Positions 24,110-35,457 of a DNA stretch of 64,000 nucleotides are shown one piece after another. The notes under the pieces were generated by a model, which saw only the letters and a list, made by a program, of their open reading frames with translations, searched no databases and was not told where the DNA came from. Position numbers and translations under genes: made by a program. Source of the stretch: Megamerina dolium (lineage: Eukaryota; Arthropoda; Insecta; Diptera; Megamerinidae); contig OY978527.1 of assembly GCA_963854835.1 (NCBI GenBank), forward strand, positions 34,892,540 to 34,956,539. The letters run 5' to 3'. Position 1 is the first letter of the stretch. The number at the start of each line of letters is the position of its first letter.

Positions 24110-24760
24110 CTCATTGGAGTCAAAACTACTGGAAGAATGCTACTGTGTTGTACTGTGGTGGGTCCCAGGACACTCTGGAATTGACGGAAATGAAATCGCT
24201 TACCATTTAGCTACGATTGGCTCAGCAATAAAACTTATTGGTTCTGAACCATACTGTGATATAAACTGGGCCGAAGCTAAATTCAAAATTGAAAACTGGG
24301 AACATTACCTCAAGATCTCTTATTGGGAGGGGTTTCAAACACTGCGCCACGCTAAAAGACTAGTACGAACACATACCAATAATAGGGAGTTGCGAAAAAT
24401 GAGCAAAGCAGATATTAGGAAACTGGTAGGGTTCCTCTGAAATCATTATTACCTGAAGTAACATCTCACTAAAATCCACCTTCGGGATGATGCAGAGTGT
24501 AGGCTCTGTGTAGAAGAGGATGAGACCACAGAGCACAAACTGTGTAACTGTGTTGCTTTGGCTAGAACTAGGCTTCATTATTTTCACCGAGATCAACTGG
24601 ATCCGGAAGAAATAAAAAATATTCCTATGATGGGCATTCTTAACTTCATCCGCAAAGTTAATGAAAGAAAATTGCTTCCAACTTCCATCGTTCCATAGGC
24701 AGGGCACAACCAGATAGGAGGATGCTATGGATGCTATGACATCAGTGTTAAAACAAGTGC
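24110..24760 (+). pseudogene. RNase H-bearing LINE, 3' ORF2 fragment
   Basis: The open frame 24114-24440 carries the last part of an RNase H domain, with LWWVPGHSGIDGNEIA holding the conserved His and terminal Asp-equivalent region. After a stop and frameshift, the downstream frame gives the C-terminal knuckle CRLCVEEDETTEHKLCNC (about 24497-24550) and a tail with IPMMGILNFIRKVNER. This is the same domain order as at 1763-3514 but a clearly different, diverged family. RT and endonuclease are absent. Confidence 0.82.
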
Positions 24761-24865
24761 TAGAACAGGTAGGGTATAGCAAGAAATACAATAGCGCTCA
24801 TATGGATCAATAAATAAAATAGGTTGGGGACAGAAGAGATCTTTTAGGTTGCAGTGTCAGCTCTT

Positions 24866-25003
24866 TGGAGCAACCGTTAGTTGCTCCAGTTAAATATTTA
24901 TTATTATTACTAGCTGATTCCGAAATATGATGCTGACATTTGTTAGTCAGCTGCAGTTTAGTATTAAACTGCGTATTTTGATACGATAGTGTCAGTGTAT
25001 CAA
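24866..25003. other. cluster of four short perfect hairpins
   Basis: Four inverted pairs follow each other within 140 bp. They are TGGAGCAAC/GTTGCTCCA (24866-24888, 5-nt loop), GCTGAC/GTCAGC (24932-24951), GCAGTTTA/TAAACTGC (24953-24972, 4-nt loop) and TTGATAC/GTATCAA (24978-25003). All are perfectly paired. The function is unknown. Confidence 0.75.
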
Positions 25004-25244
25004 GCGCACGCATATGTAATGAGCCCTTTTTATTCGAAGATAAAACGCTTTTATAATGGGAAAGTTAAAAATATTTAATTCGATGCACTCTCCATCGTTT
25101 TGTACATATTTTGAGTAGGCAAATTTTTGAATGCCCTTGCAAAAATGGTTTGTTCTATTCAGATACCCAATTTTCCTTCGGATGTTTTGAAGTGCTGCTC
25201 TTTAAGTATAAGTAATTTTAAAGTTGTATTGGATTCAGTGCAAC

Positions 25245-26370
25245 TGCCACGCGAACTGTTCAGGAGGGAGAGCAAGCAAGACGAGAATTATTGTCCATAT
25301 TATGGAGTGGTGATGGATCGAACAATTCCGCCAGTGGAGATCTCCTGAATTCCACGATCACGGATGATGGTGTAGATGTTCCCACACCCAACCGTGTCGT
25401 GGTCAGAAAGGCCATTGAAAAACAACGAAGCTTGAAAAACTGCAAAGCTACAGGTGCTGATGGTCTGCCTACCGAGTAGTTTAAAACCGGAGGCGAGAAG
25501 CTGCTCACCAACTGTACCAGCTCGTATGCAAAATATGATCGGATGAAAGCATGCCCGATGATTGAAGGCTCAGTGTTATCTGCGCCAATTACCGTGGAAT
25601 ACGTCTTCTTAGGATCGAATACAATCTCCTATCGAGCGTACTGTGTGAGAGATTGAAGCCTATGTTTAACAATCAGATTGGACTTTATCAATTTAACTTC
25701 AGATCTGGTAAATCTACCATCGACCAGATTTTCACACTGTGCCAAATCATGGAGAAGGCTCAAGAGGAACAGATCGAGACACGCTATCTATTTGTTGATT
25801 GTAAAGCTTTCGACATTCCGGTAAGAAATTGTCTCTACACAACATTATCTGAGCTCGGTGTTTCTGCAAAACTTATTCTTCCTTGCAAAATGACACTGTA
25901 TAACTCCCATTGTGCAGTGAAAATTGGGCAGGACCTGAGATATCAATGTAGAATTCTCTGAGTTGGAAAGGGAGTAACGTCAAATGGGTCTCACGGCGGA
26001 GGGAGGCAAGACGAAATAGTTACGGTCAACAAACAAAGATCTGTGGACCTGTTTACGTTGGTAGCGAGGTATTGAATAAGGTACAACCATGAGCTGTATG
26101 AGCTGTATGCTGACACCGACATAGTAAAATGTATCAAAACTCAGCTGCTGCGCTGGCGAAGTCAAGACGAGCAAATGGAAGAACACTCTCCAGCTAAGAA
26201 GATGTTATATTTAGAACCTGCTGACAAACCTAACCTCCGGTGTAAAGAACAAGAACTGGATAACTTCTAAGTGGCGCCAGCTAGCGAAGAAAAGAGAAGA
26301 AGAAGAAGAAGAAGCATGCTCGATTTGGCCTAACTCGATTTTCGTTTGGAATGGCCACATAAGTATGTAA
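25245..26370 (+). pseudogene. RTE-like LINE copy with internal deletion
   Basis: Frame-shifted coding remnants, in order: the linker and early RT (NSTITDDGVDVPTPNRVVVR, then KAIEKQRSLKNCKATGADGLPTE, about 25338-25479); a YRGI-region remnant; the RT fingers (QFNFRSGKSTIDQIFTLCQI, about 25690-25750) with MEKAQEEQIETRYLFVD; and the region ending AVKIGQDL at 25940. It then jumps, without the YADD box, to the family's C-terminal region and 3' end with LYELYADTDIV and GCGCCAGCTAGCGAAG landmarks. The 3' end is ATGGCCACATAAGTATG at about 26350-26368. EN and the 5' end are missing. Confidence 0.8.
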
Positions 26371-26645
26371 ATAAGTTGGATTGGCAAGAATACTACAATA
26401 TTCCAATTTCTAAGAACGTACAATGTAATCAATAATAAACTAAGTAGGTAAGCAACAATAAAAATAAACAGCATTACAAATACAGATGCATATCGTGCAT
26501 ACAGATTTGTAAGTAATCGTCAGAATAGAGCGAAACTATTAACATTTTTTTAAGAATTAGCATTAAATTAAATTCCATGAGCAATGGTATTAAAAGCATT
26601 TCCGAAGAAAATATTGTTTCTACAAACTATCAATAAAAGTATTTA

Positions 26646-26996
26646 AAAAATAAATAAATATGTGGCACATAAAGCCCAAAGGGCTCATTGGCCTAGCTTC
26701 TCTTCCATTACTGTTGTGCGTCTTAAATTTTGGACAATATTAGAAGGGACCTACTTATTTTAACCGGTTCCGAACGGCAGAACACTTGTGACATCACTTT
26801 GTCACAGAGTTCTTTTAGAAGCTTTTTCATGGCAAGTTGTTACTGTCGGAAGAATTGCCAATTGCTTGCCGACAGGTGGGTACCGTTCGAAAGAAAAATC
26901 TTATCGATATTAAATTTGTTATGCATGAGCCGGGGATTGAACCACGACCTACAGATCAGAAGGCGAACACACTAACCACTGAGCTACGGCACCCAC
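26646..26996 (-). mobile_element. full-length tRNA-derived SINE with 15-bp target duplication
   Basis: The 15-mer CAATAAAAGTATTTA is present at both borders (26631-26645 and 26997-27011). On the minus strand the element starts GTGGGTGCCGTAGCTCAG (box A, as CCACTGAGCTA on the plus strand at 26976-26986), has box B GGTTCAATCCC (26933-26943) and ends in ATGTGCCACATATTTATT plus a T-run. It is about 351 bp, close in length and nearly identical in sequence to the 12633 copy. It lies immediately upstream of the host gene exon, in antisense orientation to the gene. Confidence 0.92.
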
Positions 26997-27065
26997 CAAT
27001 AAAAGTATTTACTATACATATATATTGTTCTAGACTTATACTTAGATACAGATTGAAATTAATCT

Positions 27066-27095
27066 TTTTTTTCCGTTTGGTCTTTTCATTTGCAG
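27066..27095 (+). promoter_or_regulatory. splice acceptor of the coding exon
   Basis: A pyrimidine-rich tract (TTTTTTTTCCGTTTGGTCTT, then TTCATTTGCAG) ends in CAG at 27093-27095. The exon would start at 27096 with about 117 nt of 5' UTR before the ATG at 27213. An in-frame stop at 27162-27164 supports the coding start being within this exon. Confidence 0.65.
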
Positions 27096-27212
27096 TTACA
27101 TTCCCGAAGTTGGGACTTTCGAGCTCGATCAACAGGTCGTCAGCGAGGTACATACAAATAGTAATTCAATACCAGAGCTGCCACAGTGGTAAGAGCACAT
27201 CCACGTATTGCA

Positions 27213-29926
27213 ATGATGATCACCTCAAGCGCTTTATTACACACGGTGTTGGCACTACAAGTTTTGACACTGAATGTGCTAACTACACCATATGGGACAC
27301 GTGTACGTACTGCTGCTGTCGAAGCGCTACCGATTACATCGAAACCAATCGAAAATACAGCGGAAAATTTGGCATGGCAAGCATGGCTGATGTTGCCACC
27401 AGAGGTAAAAAGTCAAGAGAAATCACGTAAAGTGACACCGAAATCGATATTCACATTGCCGTTTCGTCAGTGCCCACCCGGCCATCAGCTAATCGAATCA
27501 CGTTGCATACCCACAGTGAGTATCGACCAGACAGAGTTGCTGACACAACAACTGTTGGGGTTTGTTGTTGGCGGCAACGGCGGCAGCAATACGGACAACA
27601 ACTATGAATTCGATTATGACGACAGTGATGTCGGCGATGGTGGAGCCGATGATGATATGATGCTAATGTATGAGCCAGCACAAAAACTGAATGGTGAAGA
27701 CAACGGCTCCAACTCACAGCAGCAGCCCTTACAAGATGCACCTTTAAAATTTAATATTTTTCAAAATAAATTTCCAATCGATTATGAGAATGGTGGCGGT
27801 GGTGGTGGTGGTGTTTCCTCTTCAACGGAGGACAAGGCAGATGCATATGCCAATAATGGCACCATGCTATTTAATGCAACACAATTTTTGGATGCCATCA
27901 ATATGTATTTAGAAAAATCAAAAAATTTCACACCAAATCATACTAGCAGCCACAACAACACCGTTAGCAGCAACAGCAGCACCACTACCACCACCACCAC
28001 TAATGAACATGAAAGCAGTTTATTAGATCTGCAATCGGATAGTACGAATCTTTCGACAAATTTTCAAGTGGCATCCACAACTGCAACAGCAAAAAGAATA
28101 AACGCCACATCCTCCATAAGCCGTTTGAAGGAACACAACTTTTCGATCGATGATATCGATGCTATATTGTTGCCAGCAAATGTGGCCGCCGGCAGTGATG
28201 ATGATGATGATGATGGTGATGATTTCATGAGGGTTAACCTTGAACGAACGAAACATCGCAATAAAGCATCAACAGCATCCACAGCAGCAGCAGCAGCACC
28301 AACACATCAAATCTCACTGTTCAAGGATAACAGCTCTGTGCAATTGGTCACATCTGTAATAGCTGATCGCAGCACATCATACAATGAACCGACGGCAACA
28401 ACGGTGAAGGCAACGGCAGCAACACAGTCAAATGTTGCTCAATTGCTCAAGGCCGATGACATATTGCCGTTATTCAATATTACACAAGTCATGTCATCGA
28501 CGAGAGCGACCATGGGTGAAAATGCAACAGCGCCAAAAGCGATCGCAGAGAATACCCACGGTGCAACAGATATAACAACGCACCCGCTATCTTTGGAAAC
28601 CGATTATGATTATCATTATGATGATCATATGGCCGGCGCCGCAGCAGACAGTATGACAACGATGTCATCGTTATTGAGTGAACTGCTTGCGGTCGAAGGA
28701 GATGATTTAATCGAGGAGGCAAATACGCAAAAAGCTGAGCACATACGTAGCGTAACAATGCGTAACGTTGCCGAAGATCGCAATGAAGATGATCGTGATG
28801 ATGGCGTGTATGCACCGCAAGAACCAGATTTCACTACCACAACCGAACCAGCTGGAACTACAAATATTCAGCTCGATGATACGACCATATTTGAGACGAA
28901 CGATCCACCCGCTACAATCGAATTGAAACAACTGTATAATGATCGGTATGAAATGCAAGTCGGAGTCACAGTTAAAAGTGATAAAATAGAGCAGGCAAAG
29001 GAGGTGGTGAAAAAGTTTGTTGCTGCGACTAATGTTGAACACAATATAGACAAGAAATCGAAAGTGGAACCGGTTCAGTTAGTTGACAATGTTGCTATGG
29101 CGTCAACAACAACAACAGCAGCAGCAGCAGCAGCAGAAGTATCAGCAACAACAACAACGACAGCGACACCGTTACCTACTGTTAACTCCGTTGCGATTTC
29201 GCATAATGTTGATGCCTCTGGCGATGACCGGTTTTATTATTATCACCACTTAAATAATATTAAAGATAGTAATCACAGCAGCAGCAAACAAAAATATATT
29301 GCTGCCAATGGCAATATGAGTGCCAATAATAATAGTGATACATCGTCGACGACGATGACGACGACGACGGCGACAAGTGAAATTAATATCGTGGAGGAAT
29401 TGCATGTTATTAATGATTTGGTGAAGGGCAGGCGACAATCGTCATCATCATCATCATCATCATCAGTAGCAGCAATGGGCACAACAGAAAGTAGTTTTAC
29501 TGGTGATATTGATCGAATAGCTCAAGAAAAAGTAAAGGAAGTCAACAAAACAGCAACAGCAGCTATCACAACGTTGATTTTCAATGATGCAGCTGATGAT
29601 CTTGTTCCGGCTTCTATTGATGATTTAGTACAAGATGATCAAACCGATGAAGCTGCATTGCTTAAGAATGCGATAACACGAACCATAACAATTAAAGATA
29701 ATAATGAAGAAGAAGAAGAAGCAGAAGTGAAACATGCTGGCACAGAAGTGATAGCAATGGAAAGTACGACGACGAATAGTAAAAGCAGTGGTGGTGGTGA
29801 TCGCAGTGTTATAGATGGTGAAGCAACAACAACAACACCATCAACAACAACCACAACTGAAACGGAACCACCAACATCGACGCTATGGTCGAAAATTATG
29901 CCATTTTTTTATTTGCGCAAAACAAT

Positions 29927-29957
<31 letters not shown>

Positions 29958-30201
29958 GCAGCTACACCAATTTATAATCGCAATACGATCAGTAATAGTA
30001 ATATAAATAATAGTAGTAGTAGTAGTAGTAGTAATAGTAGTAGTAGTAGTAGTAGTAGTAGTAATAGTAGTAGTAGTAATAGTAGTAGTAAAAGTAGTAT
30101 TAGTAGTAATAATAGTTATCGTAAGGATAGAAATAGTAAAATTCTTCGTACCTTGGATGCTGAAGAGCAATTTTCAACAACAACAACAACAACAAAGGAA
30201 T

Positions 30202-30233
<32 letters not shown>

Positions 30234-30479
30234 ATAGCAGATATAACAGCGCCAAATAGTTTTGAACCATTTTGGTGGTTGCCAACTAGTTGGCAATTAG
30301 ATAATAAACATACAAATACCAATTATGATATCGATCATCATGATACAAACATTTATGAAGATGATCATCATGATGATGCAGATGATGTTGGGGACGATGA
30401 TGCAGCGCCAGATGCTCAATCGTTATTATTGAGATTCTGGTCAGCATTTCCCGGTAATCAAGCCAAAGTTAAAAAATAA
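27213..30479 (+). CDS. secreted Ser/Thr/Asn/Asp-rich low-complexity protein, possibly Folded gastrulation-like
   Basis: The frame is open for 1088 codons. I chose ATG 27213 because the longer frame begins at GTG 27186, which is not a eukaryotic start, and an in-frame stop lies at 27162. Residues 1-24 form a hydrophobic signal peptide (MMITSSALLHTVLALQVLTL). Next comes a compact module, about residues 40-110, with AWQAWLMLPPE, RKVTPKSIFTLPF and a C-X10-C loop (CPPGHQLIESRC). Those two are the only cysteines of the whole protein. The remainder is low complexity: Asp/Glu-rich patches, poly-Thr, poly-Ser (over 30 Ser near residue 930-960), poly-Gly, poly-Ala and many N-X-S/T sites. It ends with three short Trp-containing hydrophobic patches (LWSKIMPFFYLRK, PFWWLPTSWQL, LLLRFWSAFPG). 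It is predicted to be secreted and heavily glycosylated. Fog, the O-glycosylated secreted morphogenesis ligand of Drosophila, has such an architecture, but I could not check the match. Other Ser/Thr-rich secreted proteins remain possible. Confidence 0.85.
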
Positions 30480-31300
30480 ACACAATCAAATATATTATAA
30501 TAATAATAATTATTATTATTAATATGAAATTATAGCTTTAAATGCATATAAACATACATATATGGGGTACCTACAAATATATATATAGAAAATAATTGAG
30601 TAAATAATTACCATGATATACGTAAATGGAGTCAAAGTGATTGAATGAGTGTACGTATGTATAGTGCTTTGTGCACACAGCACACAGAGTAAACATTAAA
30701 AAAGTTGTTATTGACACTCTTTATAGAATTTTAGAACGCCACCTGTGGCGTTCCTGTAGCGAGTTGAAACAGAAAAACAAAATATAAAGGTAAATGTCCT
30801 TGCATTTCAGAAGAATTTCATATTTTTTGGGACTTTTTTTTTTATATGCGATGCTGGTGTAAAAATTGCCTTTAGCACAACAGTTTTTTTTTTACGCCGT
30901 AAGTCAAATTGATTCATCATATTTGTTTGTTTTTTTTTTCATCTTGTTATTTTTACTTGCTTCTGATGATAAGATGTATTTTGAAGGCAAAACAAAATGA
31001 TGAAAAAAAAAAGGTTAAAGAAAAATATTTCACAAAAAAAAAACATACATACACACTCAGAGATAAGAGAGGCATATATTGTGTACATGTACTACACTCA
31101 TTTGATCACTCACTCGCTCACTTACACCCTCACATTACATCACTTTAATACAATATCATTCATACCAGTACTCGTAAGTAGGGTGTCGCGGGTGGGTAGG
31201 AAATTAAATGTATGATGGAGTTTTGTATATTTAATAAACTCTCGAGTATTTTTTTGTTTTACATATTACTTCGTCGCATAAGTTCAACATTGTTATTTAT
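30480..31300 (+). other. probable 3' UTR and downstream flank of the secreted-protein gene
   Basis: Directly after the TAA stop the sequence is AT-rich, with ATAATA and CATA tracts. AATAAA-type signals overlap the stop (30474-30479) and occur at about 31230-31237 (TTTAATAAACTC). The true cleavage site cannot be decided from the sequence. Confidence 0.4.
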
Positions 31301-32525
31301 CGTTGTTGTTATTGTTGCTGCTGCTGCTGTTTTATTTGTTCATTAGGTATTATTTTTTTTTTTTTTTTTTTGTGTTCTGCAAAAGTGGCAAATATTTTTT
31401 GGGGGTGATGTCAATTACAAAATGGGCGGGCATGCATTGTTTTGTATGAGCGCATGTGTGTGTGTTTGTATTCTTACAAAGATTACTTCAATTTGAGCGT
31501 GAATTTTTATTGCGCACATGTTATGAAATTTGAAAAAAAAAAAATATAAATCAAATAATTTATTTTGCAGGAAATGCTTTTATGATAAAAAATTGTTGTT
31601 AAAGTCCAAATTTTTATTTAATTCATACAGACACACACACACACATATGCGATTATTAACGATTCACTATATGTATGTGTAATATTATAATAAGTAATTC
31701 ATACATAATATTCAAGTAAGCAATCTTCTATAGCAATATTTTATATGTGATTACATACATGTACATACGTATTTACATATCTACACTAATATTTATGTTT
31801 ATCAATAAAATTATGTATTGCCGATTATAAACGTATATAAATGTTTTCTTGCTGCAAATTTTGTAAGATCGTATTGCAATAAACTTAGAGAAACAAAAAA
31901 ATTATTCAATAAAAATACATGTAAAATATTTAACATTTTAATAAAAATATTACTTATAAGTATATGCTTATTTATTAACACTTATAATCGATTTGCTAAT
32001 GGCAATACGTCAAATAATATACTAATAATATGCAAGCCATTAAAAAATTATATGTAAAATTTACTCAATTGTGTTTTGCTTTTTCCAAGTAACTTCAATA
32101 TTTAATGTACAAATAAAATATGTTTTATACTTTTTATGAAATCACATAATTTAAGTAATATACCTAATATCGATATTTATATTTGTCTATCATTACTTAT
32201 ACATATATATATAGTTAGTTTTGTAATGCATGTTAATAAATTAGTAAATAAGTAGAAAATAAAATTTACTTAGAAAAAAAACTATAAAAGTAATTTTCTT
32301 TTAATTCAAACTTGCTTAATCATTGATAATTGTCATTTACCTTAGAAATAGTATGAGAATTTCGTGCTTATCTGCAATAGAAAATAATTTATTTTCATTA
32401 AATTTCAACGAAACAGAATATGCATGATATTTTGTTGTCATATATACAATACAATAAAAAAACATTATCAATATTAAATTCAATACAATAAAAAAATATT
32501 AGTAATATTACCACTCTTACAATAT

Positions 32526-32563
<38 letters not shown>

Positions 32564-35457
32564 TCGCTGCTACTCTATGTACTATACCTAGTCCTAAGTG
32601 AACTGTAAAACTTAATATTGTACTATTATATTTCAAAATTTTACTCAATATAATATTGTATATGTTGCATTTTATCAGAAATTATTGTTTTTTTTTTCTT
32701 AACCCAAAAACAAACAAACGCGAGCTTTCCAATTATAAAAAATTATTATTTTTTTATTTTGTATATAAATATTTAAATCTATTTTATAGTATCTATTTTT
32801 AATGCTCTTTTTTTAATCCAATATATTTATTACAAATGTAAAAAAAAATTGATGTCTTTCAAATATCACAATATACACATTTAATAATTGAACTCATATT
32901 ATGTGTTTAGCTATACAAAGGGTACTATATGCGAATTATATTGACCTACACTTATTCGGAAAATACTTAAATTTTATGAAAATAAACAAAATTTTTTAGC
33001 CCAATACATAACGAAATTATTGGATTCTATTCATTGCCAATTTTCATCATTTATATAGTTTAAAATATTTGAACATATACCATGGCGACATATGGCTATT
33101 AAAGTGTATCGTGTAGGAAGGAGGTACTATAAAAATATCAGAAAAAAAATCAGCTCAAAAAGATTATGATTGCCTTCTCGCCACTTTTGGTTTTGGTTTC
33201 AAAGATATATTTTATTGAAAATTTTTCTGAATTTTATATATAATTAATAAGACTCTATGAACTTTTACCAACCCCTACCTACTATGTTTTTAAGCAGAAT
33301 CAATTTGAGTTGAAAATTTTAAGAATTTTGGTATTCAGTGTTATAGCAAAAAACTCACTAGGCATATTATATCCGATCCGTTCTCCCAAGATCATCAAAT
33401 CGATTGAAGTTTTCCCTTAAATAAATAGCTTCAAAAATGGGAATACTATTAGAAGTGCAAAAAGTCACTGTTTTTCGACACTTTGCATGTTTAAATCATA
33501 TAAAAATTAAAATCGACTCATTCTAGCAACTTTTTTTCTATTGCTGAGTTTAAAAGAATAGTATAAATGGTAAAAAAAAAAAAATCCCTCCAGGGGAATT
33601 TTTATTCCCGATCGAATTTTTTTCCCGGAAAAGGGAATTTTTTTATATTGTTTTTAATGTTTTTCTTGAAAAACAGAATATCAAAAACTACAAGTATGGC
33701 AACGCTGATTATAACTTAAAAGGTGAAATATCATTTTAAGGGTATCGGTTCGGTATTCGGAGCAAATCAAATGTGTACTGAAACTCAGAGACCTATGCAA
33801 ACCTATACTCCAAGGTGTATACCAAGATTTACGGTAATTATACGCAATATTTTAGTAAATATTTTAGTAGGGATATTTTGAAAAACTATATATCGTTTTG
33901 AAATTACTGATATCTCGATATATGTAAGTATTAACTTGTATATAAATGCTCATACATATCTCGGTACGATTTTCTTTAAGTTCTCTTAACTTTTATATAT
34001 TTGTTGTTCTATTTCTACAATATTACGTTAGCACACCATATCAGCTATTGGTATTCCATTGGCGCATTTGCCACGTGTGAAGCTCTTGCTTTTTTTTTTA
34101 TAAAATCTCAAAATAGACCATGTACAGAAAAAAAAACAAAATTGATGACAACATTGGAGTGACAGTCATAGCCAGAGAGTTGCAGTGATGAGGAGGAAAT
34201 TTGTTCAATTGGCAGATGAAATAAACATTATAGTACGAAATTTCTAATGAAGATACCCCCAGGTTCTTGGAGAAATAGCAGGATGTGTTGAAATAGGGAA
34301 TCTATGTGTTTAACACAGGGAGAAGAACCATGCAAAAGAAAATCGAGGAGTCCGAAAAAATGTGGAACGAGCTAAAGATTTTGGTGGAAGTGCTTTAATG
34401 ATGCCCTATGCTCCAGTGGGAGATACAGAAACTGTTGATGATGATGTATTTAACGTCGATAATAAGAGTTCTCAGAGTGTTAAGGCGTTGGTCTACTCTG
34501 AATCGTGAGTTTCGTGAATATCGGACGCGACAAATTTAATAACAATAAAAAAAGAGTTATTTTTTAAAACGGTGGCCATCTGTCGTACTGTCATTATCCA
34601 AAACGTTCAACAATACAGGAAGACCAGTTCGGAGAGAAGGGTCCTTCGTAGTCTGTATCAGGTATATAACACGAATCTGATTTAGATCAAATACGACACT
34701 CCAACTTTGAGAACGATCACTTATAAAAACTGTTTAAATTAATTTTTGATTCCCAAAATGAAACAAAAATAGAAATGTTTTTGTTTAGCTGTAATATTGT
34801 AGTGCTGAGATATGCTTTTCAGACTAACATAATGAAGTCAAACAGTATAAAATAAATATCAAAAAACCTTAGCAGAAAATATAATAATAAAATATTTAAA
34901 GATTCCGGCTTTGTCAATTGAAGCATGAATTTTGCAATAAAAACGGGAAAAACGGTTCGGTATTGAAATACCCAATTTAAGAGATTCGGTCCTTGAACCA
35001 GAGATGTTATGAAATAAGGTTTTTTTTCGTTTTAGTTAGAATATGCCACAAGCTCTATTTTTTAAGTAAACATTTAGCCTCATCCATTTATCGCGACAAT
35101 ATTATCCACTACTATATTAATCCAAGTACCAAGTAAGACTGTCCTAGATGGAAGATGAGGTGAATTTAAAAATTATTATTCTGTTTTAATACATCTTCAA
35201 AATAAATTAATAATTTGCTCCAAGATTGTGAATACATATATGGAAATTTATGCGAATCTTTTGCAGAATCAATGCCGAATGCGAATATTTTTTACAACCT
35301 TAATATTTAAATACCGCAGTAGGTACATTAAAATTCCAACAGCATCACTGGTACATACGATAATACGCACCTGTGTTACTATATGTATCATTAAAATGTA
35401 ATACAACAACAACAGAAGCCGCAACCAGAAAACATTCAAATATGTACATGCTAAAAA
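31301..35457. other. AT-rich non-coding DNA
   Basis: No gene supported. A (TAC/ACT)n microsatellite of about 40 bp lies at 32524-32563. Short palindromes such as GGGAATTTTTATTCCC cluster near 33590-33640. Block 34130-34680 is less AT-rich but shows no recognisable protein. Confidence 0.45.

Noticed and set aside
27186..27212. GTG-initiated 9-residue extension of the large coding frame
   Set aside because: Eukaryotic translation would start at the ATG at 27213, which also places the hydrophobic signal peptide at the N-terminus.
26837..27430. 197-codon plus-strand open frame
   Set aside because: Its first part is the SINE read through in a sense that has no protein similarity, and its last part is an alternative frame of the real coding exon at 27213-30479.
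27451..30322. Many minus-strand open frames opposite the large gene
   Set aside because: They are shadows of repetitive codons (poly-His, poly-Ile, poly-Leu opposite Thr/Asp/Ser runs), without motifs.
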